DNA from: Candidatus Daviesbacteria bacterium RIFCSPHIGHO2_02_FULL_39_12
GTDB taxonomy: Bacteria > Patescibacteriota > Microgenomatia > Daviesbacterales > UBA10151
Direction of reading: 5' to 3'
DNA length: 7,395 nt
NCBI GenBank assembly: GCA_001777055.1
Contig: MFCX01000006.1
Span: 1-7,395 of the forward strand
The notes under the pieces are model-generated. The model was not told where the DNA came from, ran no database searches, and saw nothing but the letters and a program-made list of their open reading frames with translations. The translations under genes were made by a program, and so were the position numbers. This document shows, piece after piece, positions 5,672 to 7,395 of the stretch (positions within the stretch are counted from its first letter, which is position 1; the number at the start of each line of letters is the position of its first letter).

Positions 5672-5956
5672 GTGAAATACTTTGATTGGGATGAAGAGAA
5701 GAATGCTTTTTTAAAGGCACTAAGGGAAATTTCATTTGAGGATGTTCAAACAGCTATTGAAGAGGGAAGAGTATTAGATGAATTTGAGCATCCAAATAAA
5801 AAACGTTATCCTAATCAGAGAATTTTTATAGTTGAGATAGATAATTATGCCTACTATGTTCCTTATGTAGAAGACGAAGAAAAGATTTTTTTAAAAACTA
5901 TCTTTCCTTCACGGAAGGCAACTAAAAAATATTTATATGGAGGTGAGAAGAAGTAA
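5672..5956 (+). CDS. BrnT-like type II toxin (putative ribonuclease)
   Basis: This 94-aa protein opens with FDWDEEKNAFLKALREISFEDV, matching the BrnT-type W-D-x-x-K-N...ISFEDV start, and ends with FLKTIFPSRKATKKYL, like the BrnT I-x-S-A-R-x-A-T-x-x-E tail. BrnT proteins are small RelE-fold RNases that cleave RNA and arrest growth. The activity is inferred from the family. Translation begins at GTG 5672 with no Shine-Dalgarno, and the upstream promoter would place the mRNA 5' end at this codon. The antitoxin follows after 2 nt; toxin-first order matches brnTA operons. The -SRKATKKYL- end is intact and the length is normal, so the gene looks functional. Confidence 0.8.
   Translation: MKYFDWDEEKNAFLKALREISFEDVQTAIEEGRVLDEFEHPNKKRYPNQRIFIVEIDNYAYYVPYVEDEEKIFLKTIFPSRKATKKYLYGGEKK
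5939..5947 (+). promoter_or_regulatory. Strong Shine-Dalgarno for the antitoxin
   Basis: GGAGGTGAG lies within the last toxin codons, 11 nt before the antitoxin ATG. It is the best ribosome-binding site in the window and contrasts with the toxin's bare GTG start. This should favour antitoxin synthesis. Confidence 0.8.
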
Positions 5957-5958
5957 TT

Positions 5959-6219
5959 ATGAAATATTATGAATTAGATGATGAGGAGAAACAGCTTCTA
6001 GTAGAGATTGAAAGAGGCGAATGGAAATCGGTTAAGAATTTTGCTAAACGCAAAAAGGAATTAATGCAGATTGCTAGGAATACTCTGAATAAAACTAAGA
6101 ATATTAATATCAGATTGTCTGAACGGGATCTGTATAAACTAAAAGCTAAAGCTGCCAAACAGGGAATGCCTTATCAAACACTTGCTTCATCTATTCTTCA
6201 CCAATCTGCAAAGGAGTAA
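5959..6219 (+). CDS. CopG/ribbon-helix-helix antitoxin
   Basis: This 86-aa protein partners the upstream toxin. Residues 47-82 (KNINIRLSERDLYKLKAKAA, then GMPYQTLASSILH) form a ribbon-helix-helix DNA-binding module of the 'CopG antitoxin of type II TA' kind. The beta strand NINIRL would pair in a dimer and contact the promoter palindrome at 5638-5659. The acidic/basic N-terminal half (YELDDEEKQLLVEIERGEW) matches the usual N-terminus of this family and probably wraps the toxin. It is co-transcribed with the toxin, with a 2-nt gap. Its last residues (HQSAKE) directly abut an IS3 transposase remnant, so the native C-terminus may have been altered by an insertion or deletion. Confidence 0.82.
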   Translation: MKYYELDDEEKQLLVEIERGEWKSVKNFAKRKKELMQIARNTLNKTKNINIRLSERDLYKLKAKAAKQGMPYQTLASSILHQSAKE

Positions 6220-6480
6220 TTGCCGGTCATCCAAACCATATCTGGGGAACTGATATTACGTATATCAGGATGCATCAGGGATTTCTGTATCTGATAGCTT
6301 ACCTGGACTGGTTCTCCCTGTTTGTGCTTGCCTGGAGGTTATCAAATACACTTGATGGTTTCTTTGTCATTGAGGCAGCAGAAGATGCTATCAGGCAGTA
6401 AGGAATTGCCTGCATATTTTGGGAACAATAGATTATATGTGCACCCATTTACTGTTTTTGAATTCCTAAGAGATGTTCAT
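6220..6480 (+). pseudogene. IS3-family transposase (OrfB) remnant
   Basis: From 6225 the frame reads GHPNHIWGTDITYIRMHQGF, then LYLIAYLDWFSLFVLAWRLS and NTLDGFFVIEAAEDAIRQ before a TAA at 6399-6401. This is the core of the rve/DDE integrase domain of IS3-type transposases, including the first catalytic Asp in WGTDITY. Beyond the stop, GIACIFW matches the expected G-x-P-x-I-F-N. The DNA at about 6426-6453 still resembles the N-S-D-Q-G-x-Q-F-T block but is frameshifted. The N-terminal half, OrfA, the terminal repeats and an intact DDE triad are missing, so it is dead. It begins at the antitoxin stop codon, as if a deletion joined the two. Confidence 0.85.
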
Positions 6481-6614
6481 TAGCGGTTTTTAATTCAGAA
6501 CAAAAGGATGGTCAGCTAAAAGTATTTGGTTTAATGGCATTTAATAAAGCGAAATTTGATAAATGTAGTGCTGATCTGAGAGCATTAGGTTTAAGGCAAG
6601 CAGTTGCTACTTAG
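6462..6614 (+). other. Unassigned 50-codon open stretch without start
   Basis: An open frame runs between TGA 6459-6461 and TAG 6612-6614 and contains AVFNSEQKDGQLKVFGLMAF and KCSADLRALGLRQAVAT. It has no start codon near its beginning and no recognisable family. It could be another gene fragment left by rearrangement next to the IS3 remnant. From 6615 to the promoter at 6692 nothing further is seen. Confidence 0.2.
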
Positions 6615-6691
6615 AAAGATTAACTCGATCACCTAACGACAAATAACTTACATCAAGTTTATTCCTGAACATGTCAACTAGGGCGAGCCAA

Positions 6692-6721
6692 GTGGCACTT
6701 AATATACAAAGTGTTTATAAT
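6692..6721 (+). promoter_or_regulatory. Promoter of the small membrane-protein gene
   Basis: GTGGCA (6692-6697, 4/6), an 18-nt spacer, then a perfect TATAAT (6716-6721). The -10 ends 6 nt before the ATG at 6728, so the expected start point is the A of that ATG. This supports 6728 over the upstream in-frame ATG at 6671, which lies before the promoter. Confidence 0.55.
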
Positions 6722-6727
6722 GTTCTT

Positions 6728-7033
6728 ATGTCTTCTCGCGTGCTAGTTAGAAAAAATAGAATTTTTATTCCCATTTTATTTATTTTAGTAATATTCGGAA
6801 TGACCTTTCTTCTAAAAGATAAGTTCTTTATTGGTAACCAGGCTATTAATTCTACTGTTACTCAAACTGCTTCAGTTGGAGAGAAGTGGAAAACATATAC
6901 AAATGATAGTTTGGGTTTTTCATTCGAAGTTCCGTCTAAAAGCAGCGTTAGTGTTGATAGGTATGGAAGTTATTTCACTATTACTGTCCCAAATGTAAGT
7001 GACCAAATCAACTTTCAGCTGTTGCTCTATTAG
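6728..7033 (+). CDS. Membrane-anchored exported protein of unknown function, probably truncated
   Basis: Not recognised as a named gene. From ATG 6728 the product is 101 aa: a basic N-terminus (SSRVLVRKNR), one hydrophobic segment at residues 12-29 (IFIPILFILVIFGMTFLL), a Ser/Thr-rich linker, and an outer part with WKTYTNDSLGFSFEVP (54-69) then DRYGSYFTITVP. The W-x-x-Y-x-N...G-F-S-F-x-x-P pattern is common in small lipoproteins and membrane-anchored extracellular proteins of candidate-phylum bacteria; their role is unknown. The frame stops abruptly after NFQLLLY. A second copy of the same motif occurs just downstream in another frame, so the original protein was probably longer. An alternative ATG at 6671 adds 19 unremarkable residues and lies upstream of the promoter. 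Confidence 0.55.
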   Translation: MSSRVLVRKNRIFIPILFILVIFGMTFLLKDKFFIGNQAINSTVTQTASVGEKWKTYTNDSLGFSFEVPSKSSVSVDRYGSYFTITVPNVSDQINFQLLLY

Positions 7034-7034
7034 C

Positions 7035-7200
7035 AAACAAACATATACAAATAAGTATTATGGATATTCGTTAATTATTCCCGTTATCCGGTTGAAAGCT
7101 CAATTATAAAGCCGCTTTGCTTCAGCCAGCAACAGTGAACAATCAAACCTGGATAGTATTAAGAATATTATTAAAACGCTATCTTATTAAGATTTGGCTT
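7035..7200 (+). pseudogene. Frameshifted continuation of the membrane-protein gene
   Basis: In the +1 frame relative to the upstream gene, codons from 7035 read KQTYTNKYYGYSLIIP, a clear second copy of the WKTYTNDSLGFSFEVP motif. The 12 bases ACATATACAAAT are identical in both copies (6893-6904 and 7041-7052). The frame ends at TAA 7107-7109. A further stretch in another frame (about 7113-7225, with PATVNNQTWIVLR) could be a C-terminal remnant. At least one frameshift is needed to join the pieces, suggesting decay. Confidence 0.4.
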
Positions 7201-7286
7201 CACTTTTTCTATAGCAAGCCTAAAATTTGAAAAAGCCTTGATAATTGAGTGGTTATATTAGTGTTACGATTCTCGAGCACAAAAAA

Positions 7287-7345
7287 CGTGAATTTATACC
7301 GTAAATGGCACCTAATTCACGCTGAATTGACAAAATAACGTGAAT
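7287..7345. repeat. Three CGTGAAT sites around the last promoter
   Basis: CGTGAATT at 7287-7294, its exact inverse AATTCACG at 7314-7321, and CGTGAAT again at 7339-7345 inside the promoter spacer. The first two form an 8-bp inverted repeat with a 19-nt gap. Such an array overlapping a consensus promoter looks like an operator, possibly for the gene that begins at 7362. The regulator is unknown. Confidence 0.5.
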
Positions 7346-7355
7346 ATGCTATAAT
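7327..7355 (+). promoter_or_regulatory. Consensus sigma-70 promoter with extended -10
   Basis: A perfect TTGACA (7327-7332), a 17-nt spacer and a perfect TATAAT (7350-7355), with TGC directly before the -10 (extended -10). It is the strongest promoter in the window. Its -10 ends 6 nt before ATG 7362. Confidence 0.88.
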
Positions 7356-7361
7356 TTCAGT

Positions 7362-7395
7362 ATGTTAAGTTCTTTAATTCAGAAAAAAATTCAAG
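7362..7395 (+). CDS. Start of an unidentified gene (runs off the window)
   Basis: ATG 7362 begins an open frame reading MLSSLIQKKIQ to the window edge. Eleven codons are too few to identify it. The case for a real gene is its placement: a consensus promoter ends 6 nt upstream and repeated operator-like sites overlap it, which implies strong, repressible transcription with a leaderless start. No Shine-Dalgarno is present. Confidence 0.5.
   Translation, partial: MLSSLIQKKIQ

Noticed and set aside
752..6690. Shared 12-mer AGGGCGAGCCAA after the recombinase (755-766) and near 6679-6690 as a possible att pair
   Set aside because: About one such match is expected by chance in a window of this size, and the flanks do not extend the similarity.
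7196..7220. GGCTT...AAGCC as a terminator
   Set aside because: A 5-bp stem with a 15-nt loop and no T-run is too weak to call.
5611..7285. TCGAGCACA near 7273 as a direct repeat of the tRNA-Asn 3' end (integration duplicate)
   Set aside because: Only a few bases match, with a gap. The T-arm sequence is not repeated, so it is not a credible attachment site.
1..7395. CRISPR array, rRNA, or replication origin
   Set aside because: No regularly spaced repeats, rRNA core sequences or clustered DnaA boxes were seen.

Overview
The window reads as an AT-rich bacterial chromosome segment. It pairs housekeeping genes (a primase/sigma-factor operon and two tRNAs) with mobile or decaying DNA. Gene style (a short 363-aa RpoD, a compact dnaG-rpoD operon without rpsU, a BrnT-like/CopG toxin-antitoxin pair, a single-TM exported protein with a 'TYTN..GFSF..P' motif, and few Shine-Dalgarno sequences) resembles Candidate Phyla Radiation / Patescibacteria genomes. 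That placement is an inference from style; no rRNA or other taxonomic marker is present.

Left edge (1-871): the C-terminal part of a large serine recombinase with its zinc ribbon, a hairpin, and a tRNA-Ser(GGA) on the minus strand. A promoter region at 872-1019 separates this tRNA from the divergent dnaG.

Centre (1026-5085): dnaG and rpoD form an operon. DnaG is interrupted by a 395-aa intein carrying a LAGLIDADG homing endonuclease. It sits exactly at the fourth zinc ligand of the CHC2 zinc-binding domain, so protein splicing must regenerate the ...HCFG-CQKGGD... finger. The spliced primase is 589 aa, a normal length.

Right of centre (5086-5630): a terminator candidate, a promoter, and a tRNA-Asn(GUU) split in the anticodon between U35 and U36 by a 235-nt group I intron. 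The P1, P3, P4, P5, P6, P7, P8 and P9 helices can all be paired by eye. One short stretch therefore holds two unrelated self-splicing elements, one acting on protein and one on RNA, both in essential genes.

Right end (5631-7395): a BrnT-like toxin and CopG-type antitoxin under a near-consensus promoter with an overlapping palindromic operator; an IS3-family transposase remnant; a small membrane-anchored gene followed by what looks like its own frameshifted continuation; and the start of another gene behind a consensus promoter with repeated CGTGAAT sites.

A recurrent layout is that predicted -10 boxes lie exactly 6 nt before the start codon at three first genes (5672, 6728, 7362), and possibly at dnaG (1026). 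This suggests leaderless transcripts. The operon-internal antitoxin instead has a strong Shine-Dalgarno sequence. The vegetative sigma factor encoded here has intact promoter-reading regions that fit these TTGACA/TATAAT-type promoters.
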